Origin: Gracilibacillus kekensis
GTDB lineage: Bacteria; Bacillota; Bacilli; Bacillales; Amphibacillaceae
Assembly: GCF_900143085.1 (NCBI RefSeq)
Contig: NZ_FRCZ01000006.1
Coordinates: forward strand, 169,761 to 233,760
Reading direction: 5' to 3'
Length of the DNA: 64,000 nucleotides
The translations under genes and the position numbers were made by a program. Of this stretch, positions 15,886 through 25,108 are shown in pieces (the stretch's first letter is position 1; each line of letters starts with the position of its first letter). The notes under the pieces are model-generated. The model worked only from the letters and a program-made list of their open reading frames with translations, ran no database searches and was not told the DNA's origin.

Positions 15886-16055
15886 AGCATATAAGCGGCG
15901 TCATGTCTAGCTCCGAGCGCCAGAAACTAGGCGACTTCACGAAATCGCCCTACGATAAGTCATCATCGGCTCGCTTTTCTCAGTGATTCCTTTATCTCAG
16001 TTGATTCGCTCCAGTCGCTACGTTTCTAATCGGGCGCTCTGCGCTTTTCTTAATC
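15886..16055. repeat. Bacillaceae intergenic repeat (TCTAGCTCC type)
   Basis: About 170 bp of non-coding DNA with GTCTAGCTCCGAGCGCC at the left, CTTCACGAAATCGCC in the middle and CAGTCGCTACGTTTCTAATCG then GGGCGCTCTGCGCTTTTCTT at the right. GAGCGCC and GGGCGCTC can pair end to end. Similar GTCTAGCTCC...GCGCTTTTCTTA blocks are widespread between genes in Bacillaceae as I recall. With it the 15830-16160 gap is accounted for, apart from a weak cre-like site at 16110-16123. Confidence 0.6.
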
Positions 16056-16160
16056 CATCGACTTTTTAAAGTCAAGATTGTTTGCCATTCCTTGATTATT
16101 TTGAAATAATGAAAGGGTATTCAAATCGAATATTCGTATTGATGGAAGGGGCAAAAGCTA

Positions 16161-17681
16161 ATGAGTAAGATCACACTAACAAATCCAATTTTCTGGTCCG
16201 ATGTGCCAGATGTTGATGTCATTAGAGTAGAGGATACCTTTTATATGGTGAGTACAAGTATGCACTCAATGCCAGGCTGTCCTGTTATGAAATCCGTAAA
16301 TTTAAGAGATTGGGAAACCGTCTCTTATGTATATGATACATTAGAAGAAAATTCAGCTCACCAATTAACAGATGGTAAAGGTATATATGGTCAAGGTCAA
16401 TGGGCAACAAGTTTACGATATCATAATGATACGTTTTATTTATGCTTTTCAAGTAATGACATGAAACAGTTTTATATTTACCAAACGAAGGATATTGAAA
16501 AGGGACCATGGACTCGCACGGTTATTGATGGTATATTTCATGATCCAGCATTACTTTTTGATGAGGGAAGGGTATTTGTAATCTATGGTTGCGGAGATAT
16601 TCGAATTACCGAGCTTAATGCAGATCTTTCTGATGTGAAAAAGCATGGAGTCGAACAAATACTTTTAGAAACGGCAAAAGAAAATATAGGGCTGCGCTGT
16701 GAAGGCTGTCATGCATATAAAATAAATGGCGTGTATTATTTGTTATTTATTGAATGGCCGACAGATGGTAATGCACGACGCAGACAAGTATGTTACCGTT
16801 CTACAGATCTTTTAGGTGACTATGAACGTAAAGTCGTTTTAGATGATGATATGGGATACCAGAATAAAGGAATTGCACAAGGGGCTATTTTTGATACGCC
16901 TAATCATGAATGGTATGCTATGTTATTCCAGGATCATGATGCGGTTGGACGTATTCCTTACGTCTTACCAGTGGAATGGCAAGACGATTGGCCAATGATA
17001 GGTGTAAACGGTGAGGCCCCAAAATACTTGGAAATTAATTTACCGGAAGATGAGAGTAGACCTTTAGTGATAAGTGATGATTTTGAATATGAAAGTGATC
17101 GATTAGCATTGAATTGGCAATGGAATCACAATCCGGATCAAAAGCTCTGGTCTGTTACAGAACGATTAGGTTTTCTTAGGTTAAAAACAGACCATCTGAC
17201 CAATAATGTCTTATATGCACCAAATACGTTAACACAAAGAACAGAAGGTCCAACATGCAACGGAACAGTATGCGTGGATCTTACCAATATGAAGAATGGC
17301 GATTATGCTGGATTAATTGCTTTACAAAGTAATTTTGGTACGGTTGGTATTAGCCAAAAAGAAAATGGCGATCGTTATGTGAGAATGACGATGAATAACG
17401 GAGAAGGACAAGAACAGATAGTAGAAGAACAAGCTTATCCGGATCAGCATGTATACTTAAAGATTGATTTTGATTTTGAAAATAGTGTCGACCTTGCTCA
17501 ATTCTATTATTCTGCAAATGGTAACGATTGGGTGCAAGTTGGTAAAAAGTTACAAATGAAATATACGTTAGACCATTTCATGGGTTATCGAATAGGGTTA
17601 TTTAATTATGCGACACAAGAAAGTGGCGGCTTCGTTGATTTTGACTATTTCGAGTATACAAGAGAAGAACGTTCATCGTAA
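16161..17681 (+). CDS. Glycoside hydrolase family 43 (beta-xylosidase/arabinofuranosidase)
   Basis: 506-residue intracellular enzyme (no signal peptide) that trims xylo- or arabino-oligosaccharides. The N-terminal five-bladed propeller (residues 1-300) begins NPIFWSDVPDVDVIRVEDTFYMVSTS, with the Asp of the PD pair in the position of the catalytic base. IFHDPALLFDEG carries the second conserved Asp, and RCEGCHAYKINGVYYL the general-acid Glu. The C-terminal 200 residues form a beta-sandwich of the GH43_C2 type (from about DDFEYESDRLALNWQWNHN). This layout is usual for GH43 beta-xylosidases and arabinofuranosidases. The ATG follows GGAAGGGG. A 12/14 cre-like sequence at 16110-16123 lacks the central CG. 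No sugar transporter is adjacent; the cognate uptake system must lie elsewhere. Confidence 0.87.
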   Translation: MSKITLTNPIFWSDVPDVDVIRVEDTFYMVSTSMHSMPGCPVMKSVNLRDWETVSYVYDTLEENSAHQLTDGKGIYGQGQWATSLRYHNDTFYLCFSSNDMKQFYIYQTKDIEKGPWTRTVIDGIFHDPALLFDEGRVFVIYGCGDIRITELNADLSDVKKHGVEQILLETAKENIGLRCEGCHAYKINGVYYLLFIEWPTDGNARRRQVCYRSTDLLGDYERKVVLDDDMGYQNKGIAQGAIFDTPNHEWYAMLFQDHDAVGRIPYVLPVEWQDDWPMIGVNGEAPKYLEINLPEDESRPLVISDDFEYESDRLALNWQWNHNPDQKLWSVTERLGFLRLKTDHLTNNVLYAPNTLTQRTEGPTCNGTVCVDLTNMKNGDYAGLIALQSNFGTVGISQKENGDRYVRMTMNNGEGQEQIVEEQAYPDQHVYLKIDFDFENSVDLAQFYYSANGNDWVQVGKKLQMKYTLDHFMGYRIGLFNYATQESGGFVDFDYFEYTREERSS

Positions 17682-17756
17682 TGTAAACTCTTAAGAAAAG
17701 ACAATGATCGATTCCTTGGTTATGTTTCTAAAGTAATTTCTTTGATCATAGAATGA

Positions 17757-17905
17757 TACAATAAAGTGAGACTTCAACGAGTGTAAGTTTGAACTTCCAC
17801 TTTGCTCATCGAAACTTATCAGGAAGTTAGTGTCCGTTTATCTCCCAATTAGCTTCTTTGCTAACGCTTGACTTTTTCCGTTGAGGATATTATGGACGTT
17901 TACAC
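17757..17905 (-). repeat. Short interspersed repeat, family S2 (inverted copy)
   Basis: Read on the minus strand this block has ordered motifs GGACACTAACTTCCTGATAAG, TTTCG and GAAGTCTCACTTTAT, matching the copies near 8.5, 22.9 and 57.9 kb. No gene is seen in 17682-17943. Confidence 0.5.
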
Positions 17906-17943
17906 CGTGATAAACAAAAAGATATGAAGAGGAATGGACAGAA

Positions 17944-20283
17944 ATGACCGATCAAAATAAAAAACAGTTTCAAGAAGCAGAACATATAGCCAACGCTTAT
18001 TTCGAAGCACTCACACAACAGCTAAAAGAAAAAAGTTTCGCAAAGATACTCGTGAAAGACTTGAAGCGTCATGGAAAACAGAAAAATAAAGAAAGTCGAT
18101 TTTTTCATTTAGAAAGTGTTGTTGAAGAGCACTATTCTTATTTTTTGAAAAAATTAAGTGAGAAGGGTAAGTTAAACCGTTATTTGGAGCGAAGTATTAC
18201 ATATATTTATATGCGAGATTTAGGGAGAGATGTTACCAAACACGAAGTGAAAAATCGAATAAAGACTATTACGAAGGATGTTCAGGCATACCTTGGTGAG
18301 AATAGTGAACAAGAATTATTTAGCCTGATCACTCTTTATCAGATCGCCCAAAAAGAGAAGTTAGAGTCAACTTTCTTTTGGTTAATCGAGAAATTGAAAG
18401 TTGTATCTTCAATAATTCCAGATGAACTAAACAAAGTGCATGCACAACGGAAGTTAATAAAGATTATTGCAGGCGTTCTAATGCATGAAATCGAGTCTTT
18501 TCCAGAGGGAATCTCGCTTCAAGAACGTAGCAGACGTCTGGATAAAGCCGTTCGAATTGGGTATTGTTACGGTTTAACTTATCCATTTATTGACGATCTG
18601 TTAGATTCTAACTTTTTAACAGAACATGAAAAAGAACAATTTTCAAACTTAATTGAGGCGACGTTAAATCAAGATAAAATTGCAGCATTGAATGATTGGC
18701 AAGGTGAGCATGAACAGGAGATTAGACTCATCTATCACGAATTAAGTGAGGCATATACATTTTTAAAAGAAAGTCAGAGCAAGGTTAATGTTGATCGTTT
18801 CTACCAGAATGCCTATTTATTTTTCCATGCTCAGGAAGTAGATCGGAATAAGGATTTAGCAGATAAGAACTATACCAACGAAGAAATCTATATTCCGGTT
18901 ATTCTCAAGTCATCTTCTTCAAGAATGATTGTACGTTCTTTTCAAATGTTAGATGATGATCATTCCATCGATCAGCGAATGTTTTATTATGGTATTTACA
19001 ATCAGTTAGCAGATGACTTGGCAGATCTTGATCAAGATTTAAACGCAAGTAGTGTGACACCATATACGTACTACTTGAAACATAAAAAGAATCGTCCTGA
19101 CTTAGTGAATCCGTTCGCATTGTATTGGACGGTCATTAGCTATTTGATAAATAACGTTTATCACGGTGATCCAAATGTGCGACAAATTTTGTTAGATAGA
19201 GCGATAAATGGGCTGAAACGATTAAAGCAACGAGTGGGAGCGGACCGATACGAGGAATTAATGGACACATTCTCATTAGATATGCCATCATTTGAAAAAT
19301 TATTACAAAAGTCTGTAGCAAAAGTAAACAATGTAGCTTTTTTCGATAAATTACTTCGTGATCAAATGATTCAAACGTTGAAAGAAAATAAAAAAAAGAA
19401 AGAAAAGTTTCATGAAATGTCAGAAACGTTACGTTCAGAAATTAATGGTCTGTTAGAGATTGAAAAGCAAAAAGATGACTTTCAATTAAATCATCCACTA
19501 ATTGATGCTGCTAATTATAGTATTATTGGCGGCGGGAAAAGATTAAGGCCGATCATGACCTCTATAATGGCAACAGAGGTGTTTCAACTTGATAAAAAGA
19601 CGATTATTCCGTTAATTCGTGCGGTTGAATATATGCATACTGCTTCCTTGATCTTTGATGATTTACCCACGCAGGATAATGCAAACATAAGGCGAGGACG
19701 CAAAACCGTGCATCAAGTATATAATAGTGCCGTGGCGGAACTTACTAGTTTATTTATGACGCAGAAAGCCGTTGAAGAACAGACGAACTTGGCGTCATAC
19801 GATGCGAATACAGTGTTGGAATTAATCCAATATTCAACACAAGTGACACAGGAAATGTGTAAAGGTCAAATTATAGATTTAGAAGCTAAAGGAAAAGCTT
19901 TAACATTAGAGGAATTAACACAGTTATGCTTCTATAAAACGGGAATAGGTTTTGAAGCTTCTCTAATGATGCCAGCGATATTAGCAGGAGCCAAACATTC
20001 AGAAAAAGAGGCTATTAAAACCTTCTCCTATCATGCTGGTATTGCTTTTCAAATAAAAGATGACTTATTAGATTTAGAAGCGGATACTGAAGCTTTAGGC
20101 AAAACGGTTGGAATAGATGTCAAAAATAACAGTGCAACATTTGTTACCGTGTTAGGAATAGAGGGTGCTAAAAAAGAGCTATGGAATCACTATCGAGAGG
20201 CTATGATTTCTTTACAGTCCTTCACTGTCAATACTGATTTTTTTGAAGAGCTTATGCATTATATTGTTCATCGAAATTCGTAG
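17944..20283 (+). CDS. Two-domain isoprenoid synthase (polyprenyl synthetase fusion)
   Basis: A 779-residue protein, over twice the length of a normal short-chain polyprenyl diphosphate synthase. The C-terminal 300 residues are a recognisable trans-prenyltransferase: GGGKRLRP (529-536, IPP binding), first Asp-rich motif DDLPTQD (572-578) followed by RRG, and second motif IKDDLLD (704-710). The N-terminal half is all-helical and holds two Asp-rich motifs of its own, FIDDLLD (215-221) and NQLADDLADLDQD (about 353-366), spaced like the metal-binding motifs of a class I terpene/prenyl synthase. A Lys/Glu linker (about 470-515) joins them. I infer a bifunctional enzyme that makes a prenyl diphosphate and then condenses or cyclises it, but the product is unknown. 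GAGGA precedes the ATG. No other isoprenoid gene is adjacent. Confidence 0.75.
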   Translation: MTDQNKKQFQEAEHIANAYFEALTQQLKEKSFAKILVKDLKRHGKQKNKESRFFHLESVVEEHYSYFLKKLSEKGKLNRYLERSITYIYMRDLGRDVTKHEVKNRIKTITKDVQAYLGENSEQELFSLITLYQIAQKEKLESTFFWLIEKLKVVSSIIPDELNKVHAQRKLIKIIAGVLMHEIESFPEGISLQERSRRLDKAVRIGYCYGLTYPFIDDLLDSNFLTEHEKEQFSNLIEATLNQDKIAALNDWQGEHEQEIRLIYHELSEAYTFLKESQSKVNVDRFYQNAYLFFHAQEVDRNKDLADKNYTNEEIYIPVILKSSSSRMIVRSFQMLDDDHSIDQRMFYYGIYNQLADDLADLDQDLNASSVTPYTYYLKHKKNRPDLVNPFALYWTVISYLINNVYHGDPNVRQILLDRAINGLKRLKQRVGADRYEELMDTFSLDMPSFEKLLQKSVAKVNNVAFFDKLLRDQMIQTLKENKKKKEKFHEMSETLRSEINGLLEIEKQKDDFQLNHPLIDAANYSIIGGGKRLRPIMTSIMATEVFQLDKKTIIPLIRAVEYMHTASLIFDDLPTQDNANIRRGRKTVHQVYNSAVAELTSLFMTQKAVEEQTNLASYDANTVLELIQYSTQVTQEMCKGQIIDLEAKGKALTLEELTQLCFYKTGIGFEASLMMPAILAGAKHSEKEAIKTFSYHAGIAFQIKDDLLDLEADTEALGKTVGIDVKNNSATFVTVLGIEGAKKELWNHYREAMISLQSFTVNTDFFEELMHYIVHRNS

Positions 20284-20298
20284 TATTGTTTCAATCAC

Positions 20299-20333
20299 AG
20301 GTTATTAATTTTTAAAGATTAATAACCTATTTC
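20299..20333 (+). terminator. Likely Rho-independent terminator
   Basis: AGGTTATTAAT (20299-20309) pairs with ATTAATAACCT (20318-20328), followed by ATTTC. The stem is AT-rich and the T-run weak. Confidence 0.5.
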
Positions 20334-20390
20334 ATGGAATTTTATGTTAATATGAAATTATTACCATGTTTGGGGAAGGACGTTTAGAGG

Positions 20391-20903
20391 ATGGAAAATG
20401 AGCAACCTTTAGTGTTTGGTGGTAAATTGAGTATAAAAGATTTTGAGAAGTATACTTTGTTTCATTCTAGAAAGTTGTTTATAGTAATGTTTGTTCTTGT
20501 ATTTCTTCTTGTTTATGTGCTTTCTAATGGATTAGTTGTGGAAAGTCTTTCAATATCAACAATAATAGATATCACCCTTGCTGCTGTTTTTGGGTTAGTT
20601 GGTGTTGTCGTGTTATATGGTAGGTTGTACCAAATTGCTAGAAAAAACTATAAAAGTGAATCTCTGATGAAATTATTTCAAACTTATACAGTAGATGAGT
20701 CTAGGATTATTATGGAAACAGAACAGAGTAAAGTAACCTATCATTGGTCTGATGTTAGGTCCATTCATGAATTAAATGATATGTTTCTTTTATACGTCGC
20801 AGTAAGGAAGGCAATGGTGATTCCTAAGAAATATTTTAACAATAATGAAGATATGGAGACGTTTAAATTATTTCTTAACAAGCGAACAAACTATAAACCG
20901 TAA
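20391..20903 (+). CDS. YcxB-like membrane protein
   Basis: 170-residue protein with two adjacent membrane helices (about residues 28-47 and 55-80) followed by a soluble YcxB-like C-terminal domain (about 95-165), recognisable by the strand pattern YTVDESRIIMETEQSKVTYHWSDVRSIHEL and IPKKYF. The domain is a PH-like module found in many small Gram-positive membrane proteins; no function is established. A GGGGAAGGA element lies about 10 bases before the ATG. Flanked by terminators on both sides, so it is its own unit. Confidence 0.75.
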   Translation: MENEQPLVFGGKLSIKDFEKYTLFHSRKLFIVMFVLVFLLVYVLSNGLVVESLSISTIIDITLAAVFGLVGVVVLYGRLYQIARKNYKSESLMKLFQTYTVDESRIIMETEQSKVTYHWSDVRSIHELNDMFLLYVAVRKAMVIPKKYFNNNEDMETFKLFLNKRTNYKP

Positions 20904-20942
20904 CCAAGCCACCATCAATAGGAGGCTTGGTTTATTAAGTGT
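20902..20942. terminator. Rho-independent terminator
   Basis: AACCAAGCC (20902-20910) pairs with GGCTTGGTT (20934-20942), overlapping the stop codon of the YcxB-like gene. A-rich and T-rich flanks allow use from either side. Confidence 0.75.
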
Positions 20943-20994
20943 GCAGTGTTATTAATAGAATGTGATTAAAAATTAAGACTTCTATAATTGATTT

Positions 20995-22383
20995 TTACGT
21001 AGATTTTCTTTCTTCTTTTTTTACTTTCATGAATCTGTTAGTTTCCGCCACAACAATACTAGACAAAGCAAGCAATCCAATTAAGTTTGGAAATGCCATA
21101 AGCCCGTTCATGACATCGGAAAAGTTAAAGACTACATCAAGTGAAACGACAGCACCAATGAAGATAAAGGCAATAAAGATATAGCGATAAACCCGTACGC
21201 CTTTCTCCCCTAATAAATAATTTACCGATTTCTCGCCGTAATAGGACCATCCGAGAATCGTGGAGAAGGTGAAGAATAAAATACCAAATGTTACGATATA
21301 AGAACCTGTTGTTCCTAAGAACTGTGCGAATGATGCACTTGTTAAGGCTGAACCATCGAGACCACCATCCCATTGACCAGCCATTACAATCGTAATTCCA
21401 GTTATGGTACAAACAATGATGGTATCAAAGAATACCTGTGTCATCGATACCAATGCTTGTCTGGCAGGATAATCTGTTTTTGCGGCAGCAGCGGCAATGG
21501 GAGCAGAACCTAAACCAGCCTCATTCGAAAACACACCACGTGCCACCCCATAACGAATAACGGTACCTAAGATTCCGCCACCTACTGCACTTCCTGTAAA
21601 GGCGTCTTCAAATATAAAGCTGATAGCAGCAGGGACGAGTTCAAAGTTTAAGACAATTAAGATTAATCCACCTAAAATATAAAATGCACCCATTACTGGA
21701 ACGAAATAAGCGGTTACCCGTCCAATGCTCTTAATACCGCCTATTATAACAAGGGCAGCTAATAGTGAAAAAATAATACCAGTAATAAAAGGATGAATCG
21801 AAAATGATTCTTCTAAAGAAGCAGCAGCTGTATTGGATTGCACCATATTTCCGATTCCAAAAGCTGCAATCGCTGCAAAAATGGCAAATAAAATACCTAA
21901 AAATTTACCTAGCTTCTTGTTCTTTAAACCGCGTTCGAGATAGTACATGGGTCCACCAGACATTTCGCCATTCTCATTTTGAACGCGATATTTAACCGCT
22001 AGTAAGGCTTCCGCATATTTTGTTGCCATACCTACTAAAGCAGTAATCCACATCCAAAAAACGGCTCCAGGACCACCTGCCACAACCGCTGTTGCTACAC
22101 CAGCTATGTTTCCAGTCCCTATAGTGGCAGCCATGGCAGTTGTTAATGCTTGGTAATGACTGATATCTCCTTTGGATGTGTTATCTTGGTTTTTGCTGAA
22201 GGCTAGTTTTAACGCGTAAGGTAGTAATTTAAATTGCAGGAATAAGAGTCTGAACGTTAGGAATAAGCCTGTACCGACTAAAAGGATCAGCAAAGGAGGT
22301 CCCCAAACCCAGCCACCAATTGTACCAAGTAATTCAGCACCTTGTTCATTGAATGTTGCCAACCAGTCCATAAATTTCTCCAA
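20995..22383 (-). CDS. Sodium/alanine symporter (AGCS family)
   Basis: 462-residue secondary transporter importing alanine or glycine (possibly glutamine) with Na+. About ten to eleven helices are visible, with family blocks GDISHYQALTTAMAATIGTGNIAGVATAV (about residues 68-96), GPGAVFWMWITALVGMATKYAEALLAVKYR, SGGPMYYLERGL, and the highly conserved GVARGVFSNEAGLGSAPIAAAAAKT (about 283-307). The TTG start at 22383 has GGGAGGG seven bases upstream. The tail is Lys/Glu-rich. It is a single gene; the small membrane protein gene upstream on the same strand is separated by about 140 bases. Confidence 0.92.
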   Translation of the reverse strand: MEKFMDWLATFNEQGAELLGTIGGWVWGPPLLILLVGTGLFLTFRLLFLQFKLLPYALKLAFSKNQDNTSKGDISHYQALTTAMAATIGTGNIAGVATAVVAGGPGAVFWMWITALVGMATKYAEALLAVKYRVQNENGEMSGGPMYYLERGLKNKKLGKFLGILFAIFAAIAAFGIGNMVQSNTAAASLEESFSIHPFITGIIFSLLAALVIIGGIKSIGRVTAYFVPVMGAFYILGGLILIVLNFELVPAAISFIFEDAFTGSAVGGGILGTVIRYGVARGVFSNEAGLGSAPIAAAAAKTDYPARQALVSMTQVFFDTIIVCTITGITIVMAGQWDGGLDGSALTSASFAQFLGTTGSYIVTFGILFFTFSTILGWSYYGEKSVNYLLGEKGVRVYRYIFIAFIFIGAVVSLDVVFNFSDVMNGLMAFPNLIGLLALSSIVVAETNRFMKVKKEERKST

Positions 22384-22521
22384 AATATTTCCCTCCCATA
22401 AACTAATAATTTCAAGCTATACAATAAAATTATTCCAGTAAATGTGAGAGAATGTCAATAGTTAAAAATTAGTCATAAAATAAAGACAATATACAAACTT
22501 GTATATTACCTGCCGGAGACT

Positions 22522-22746
22522 TTAATAATATCGCATGGCGAGGAAAAAAATAAAAATAAGTAACGCACCAAATCCTAGAATATATGCTAAAAATACAGGG
22601 TTGAATAGAAACGGATGTTTTTCGGAAATCTTAGGATTGGTGTCATACTCGTTTTTTTGAGCGTTTACTGTTTTACCAACTTTTACAGTGTAAACCAAGG
22701 ATACGAGAGCAACGATAAGACTTGCAATAATTAATGTAACGACCAT
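22522..22746 (-). CDS. Small two-helix membrane protein, unknown
   Basis: 74-residue protein with a helix at about 2-22, a polar linker rich in Lys, Asn and Pro, and a second helix at about 50-70. The ATG at 22746 is 9 bases from AAAGGCGG; a TTG three codons earlier sits directly on that ribosome binding site and is not believed. I do not recognise the family. It may share a transcript with the symporter downstream. Confidence 0.6.
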   Translation of the reverse strand: MVVTLIIASLIVALVSLVYTVKVGKTVNAQKNEYDTNPKISEKHPFLFNPVFLAYILGFGALLIFIFFLAMRYY

Positions 22747-22844
22747 GAAAATCAACCGCCTTTTTTGATTGTTATTAGATTAACCATCCGTAAAATTCCA
22801 ATATCAGGTATCATATGAAAACAAGGTAATTAAATATAGAGATA

Positions 22845-22926
22845 AATGGACGGAACTCTTCTGACCATTTTCGTTAACAAACCACTTGATTTTACAATTT
22901 TTACAGCTTGAAGTCTTACTTTAGGT
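22845..22926 (+). repeat. Short interspersed repeat, family S2
   Basis: Contains ATGGACGGAAC, TTCTGACCATTTTCGTTAAC and TTGAAGTCTTACTTTA in the same order as the copies at 8.5 and 57.9 kb. It lies between the small membrane protein gene and the fabI control region. Confidence 0.45.
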
Positions 22927-22973
22927 TTGTGCAATATAGCTCTTAATATACACAGAAGAAATTTTTATGTTAT

Positions 22974-22992
22974 ATTGGTATCAGGTACTAAT
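22974..22992 (+). promoter_or_regulatory. FapR operator upstream of fabI
   Basis: TTGGTATCAGGTACTAA (22975-22991) is an inverted repeat with one mismatch that closely resembles the FapR box TTAGTACCTGATACTAA of fatty-acid genes in Bacillus. It lies 30 bases before the fabI start and overlaps a TATATT -10-like hexamer (22971-22976). In B. subtilis fabI belongs to the FapR regulon, so malonyl-CoA control is expected here too. Confidence 0.75.
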
Positions 22993-23021
22993 ACCATATA
23001 TAAAATAATGAGGTGGACAAT

Positions 23022-23801
23022 ATGATCGATTTACTAAAAGTGAAAGATAAAAATTTTGTGATTATGGGAGTAGCTAATGAAAGAAGTCTGGCGTGGGGTG
23101 TAGCCAAATCACTTCATCAAGCGGGAGCTAACCTAATTTTCACCTATCGTAAAGAAAGATCTTTATCAAAACTGACAAAATTAATAGAAAAAACGGATGT
23201 AGAAGCTAAACTTGTTTCTGAATGTGATGTCAATAATGATGAAAGCATAGAAGAGGCATTCACCAAAATTGGTAAAGAAGTTGGCGTAATTCACGGGGTT
23301 ATTCATTCCATTGCATTCGCTCATTCAGAAGATTTGAAAAATAACTTTGTCAATACTACTCGAGAAGGATATGCCTTTGCACAAGATACAAGTTCCTACT
23401 CACTAATTGCGGTAGCTCGAGCAGCTCAGCCTTTGATGACAGAAGGTGGTTCAATTATTGCCATGAGCTATTTAGGTGCAGAACGTGTGGTAGAGGGTTA
23501 TAACGTCATGGGGGTAGCGAAAGCGGCATTAGAATCTTCCGTGAAATACTTAGCAATGGATTTAGGAAGTTCCAATATTCGTGTGAATGCCATCTCTGCG
23601 GGAGCGATTAAAACGCTCGCTGCCAAAGGTGTGCCATCATTTAATGAAATACTTCATAAAATAGAAGAAACAGCACCACTTAAACGCAATGTGACGCAGG
23701 AAGAAGTCGGTGATATGTCATTAGCAATGTTAAGTAATTTATCCCGCGGTGTTACTGGCGAGATTGTTTATGTTGATTCTGGTTATAATATTTTAGGTTA
23801 A
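23022..23801 (+). CDS. fabI: Enoyl-[acyl-carrier-protein] reductase FabI
   Basis: 259-residue short-chain dehydrogenase that carries out the last reductive step of the fatty acid elongation cycle with NAD(P)H. The N-terminal nucleotide-binding segment is VIMGVANERSLAWGVAKSL (about residues 15-33), and the FabI-type active site YNVMGVAKA supplies the Tyr-x6-Lys pair (about residues 157-164). IAMSYLGAERVV and AISAGAIKTLAAKGV are further family blocks. The ATG at 23022 has GAGG eight bases upstream; a GTG three codons earlier would overlap the ribosome binding site. A FapR operator lies directly upstream. Presence of FabI is relevant to triclosan-type inhibitors, but other enoyl reductases may be encoded elsewhere. 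Confidence 0.95.
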   Translation: MIDLLKVKDKNFVIMGVANERSLAWGVAKSLHQAGANLIFTYRKERSLSKLTKLIEKTDVEAKLVSECDVNNDESIEEAFTKIGKEVGVIHGVIHSIAFAHSEDLKNNFVNTTREGYAFAQDTSSYSLIAVARAAQPLMTEGGSIIAMSYLGAERVVEGYNVMGVAKAALESSVKYLAMDLGSSNIRVNAISAGAIKTLAAKGVPSFNEILHKIEETAPLKRNVTQEEVGDMSLAMLSNLSRGVTGEIVYVDSGYNILG

Positions 23802-23881
23802 TATACGAACGTAAATTACAAGTCAAATACTAGTGTAATAACTCCACCCATTAAGAACCTGAAATAAAGACTTGCATGGTA

Positions 23882-23890
23882 TGGTATAAT
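23882..23890 (+). promoter_or_regulatory. Extended -10 promoter of carboxypeptidase gene
   Basis: TGGTATAAT gives the TG-n-TATAAT extended -10 form, 35 bases before the D,D-carboxypeptidase start. No clear -35 is present. Confidence 0.6.
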
Positions 23891-23924
23891 ATTTTAGGTA
23901 AAGTCAAAGAAATGGTGAGGTTAC

Positions 23925-24914
23925 ATGAAAAAGTTAATTTTTGTTATTATACTTGTATTATTTACTAGCGGATTTTATTTTGCAGGTGCAATGGCCAAGG
24001 TTGAAAGTGAGCCAATGCCGATAAAAAAAGCTTCTATATCTGATCGAAAAATAGTTACTCTAGGATTACCTGAACAAAAAATACCTAGGTTTTTGAGAAT
24101 AAAGCATATAGAATTGGATGCTAGTTCGGTATTTCTTATGAACGCAAATACTGGGCAAGTATTATTTGAAAAGAATAGTGACACTTCTCTACCAACAGCC
24201 AGTATGTCAAAGATGATGACAGAATTGCTTGTGTTAGAAGCTATCGATGAGCAGCATCTTAGTTGGGATACAAATGTTTCGATCAGTGATTATGCCTATG
24301 CCATATCGAGTCAACCAGGTTTTGCATCCGTACAGTTAGAAAAAGGAAATTCGTACACGGTCAAAGCGTTATTTGAAGCAATGGCAGTTCATTCTGCAAA
24401 CGGTGCAGCCATTGCTTTAGCAGAGGCTGTAGCGACAACCGAAGAGAAATTCGTAAAACAAATGAATCAAAAGGCAGAAGACTTAGATTTAAAGGATTCA
24501 CGCTTTGTAAATAGCTCGGGACTTGATAATGCTCATCTCGGCAAATATTATTCTGTAGGTGAATTCGAGGACACGAATACGATGTCAGCTCAGGATTTAG
24601 CCAAGCTGGCTGAGCATTTAATTACTGAATATCCAGAGTTACTGGGAACTATTAATGAAAAACAATATGTAAGAAACAATAAATCCTATCCTAATACGAA
24701 TTGGATGTTGCCAAATGTTAGTGCGTATGGATTGGCATATGAAGGTGTAGATGGCTTAAAGACCGGTTATACCGACCAGGCAGGTTATGGTTTTACTGGC
24801 ACTGTTGAAAGAAATGGAATAAGACTTATTTCAGTAGTTATGGGTACATCATCTAAAATGGAACGTTTTGAAGAGACAGAAAAGCTATATGACGCTTCCT
24901 TTGAGCTTTATTAG
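23925..24914 (+). CDS. Serine D-alanyl-D-alanine carboxypeptidase (PBP, S11 family)
   Basis: 329-residue low-molecular-weight penicillin-binding protein that trims the terminal D-Ala of peptidoglycan stem peptides. An N-terminal signal peptide (residues 1-24, AMAKVES) is followed after about 40 residues by the catalytic domain with all three active-site motifs: SMSK (SxxK, about residue 93), SAN (SxN, about 157) and KTGYT (KTG, about 277). LDNAHLGKYY and SAYGLAYEGVDGLKTGYTDQAGYGFTGT are typical of the S11 group. The protein ends soon after the catalytic domain and lacks the C-terminal PBP5 beta domain and amphipathic anchor, as in shorter DacF-like enzymes, so it may be released or held by an uncleaved signal. 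The ribosome binding site is GGTGAGGT. Confidence 0.88.
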   Translation: MKKLIFVIILVLFTSGFYFAGAMAKVESEPMPIKKASISDRKIVTLGLPEQKIPRFLRIKHIELDASSVFLMNANTGQVLFEKNSDTSLPTASMSKMMTELLVLEAIDEQHLSWDTNVSISDYAYAISSQPGFASVQLEKGNSYTVKALFEAMAVHSANGAAIALAEAVATTEEKFVKQMNQKAEDLDLKDSRFVNSSGLDNAHLGKYYSVGEFEDTNTMSAQDLAKLAEHLITEYPELLGTINEKQYVRNNKSYPNTNWMLPNVSAYGLAYEGVDGLKTGYTDQAGYGFTGTVERNGIRLISVVMGTSSKMERFEETEKLYDASFELY

Positions 24915-24941
24915 GTTGGATAAATACTGTGTTTATGAAAT

Positions 24942-24981
24942 AGCTGATTGTATGTGTAAAAGCATATAATCAGCTTTTTTA
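24942..24981 (+). terminator. Rho-independent terminator
   Basis: AGCTGATTgTATG (24942-24954) pairs with CATAtAATCAGCT (24963-24975) with one mismatch, followed by TTTTTT. Confidence 0.8.
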
Positions 24982-25108
24982 GTATAAAATTTTATTTAGT
25001 ACCTTGCAATGAATAGTAGTTAATGGTATATTAAGTTGTAAGGTATTATAATAAGATTAGTACTATATAATGTATAATAGCTAATCATAGAATGAAGGTG
25101 ACTAGATA

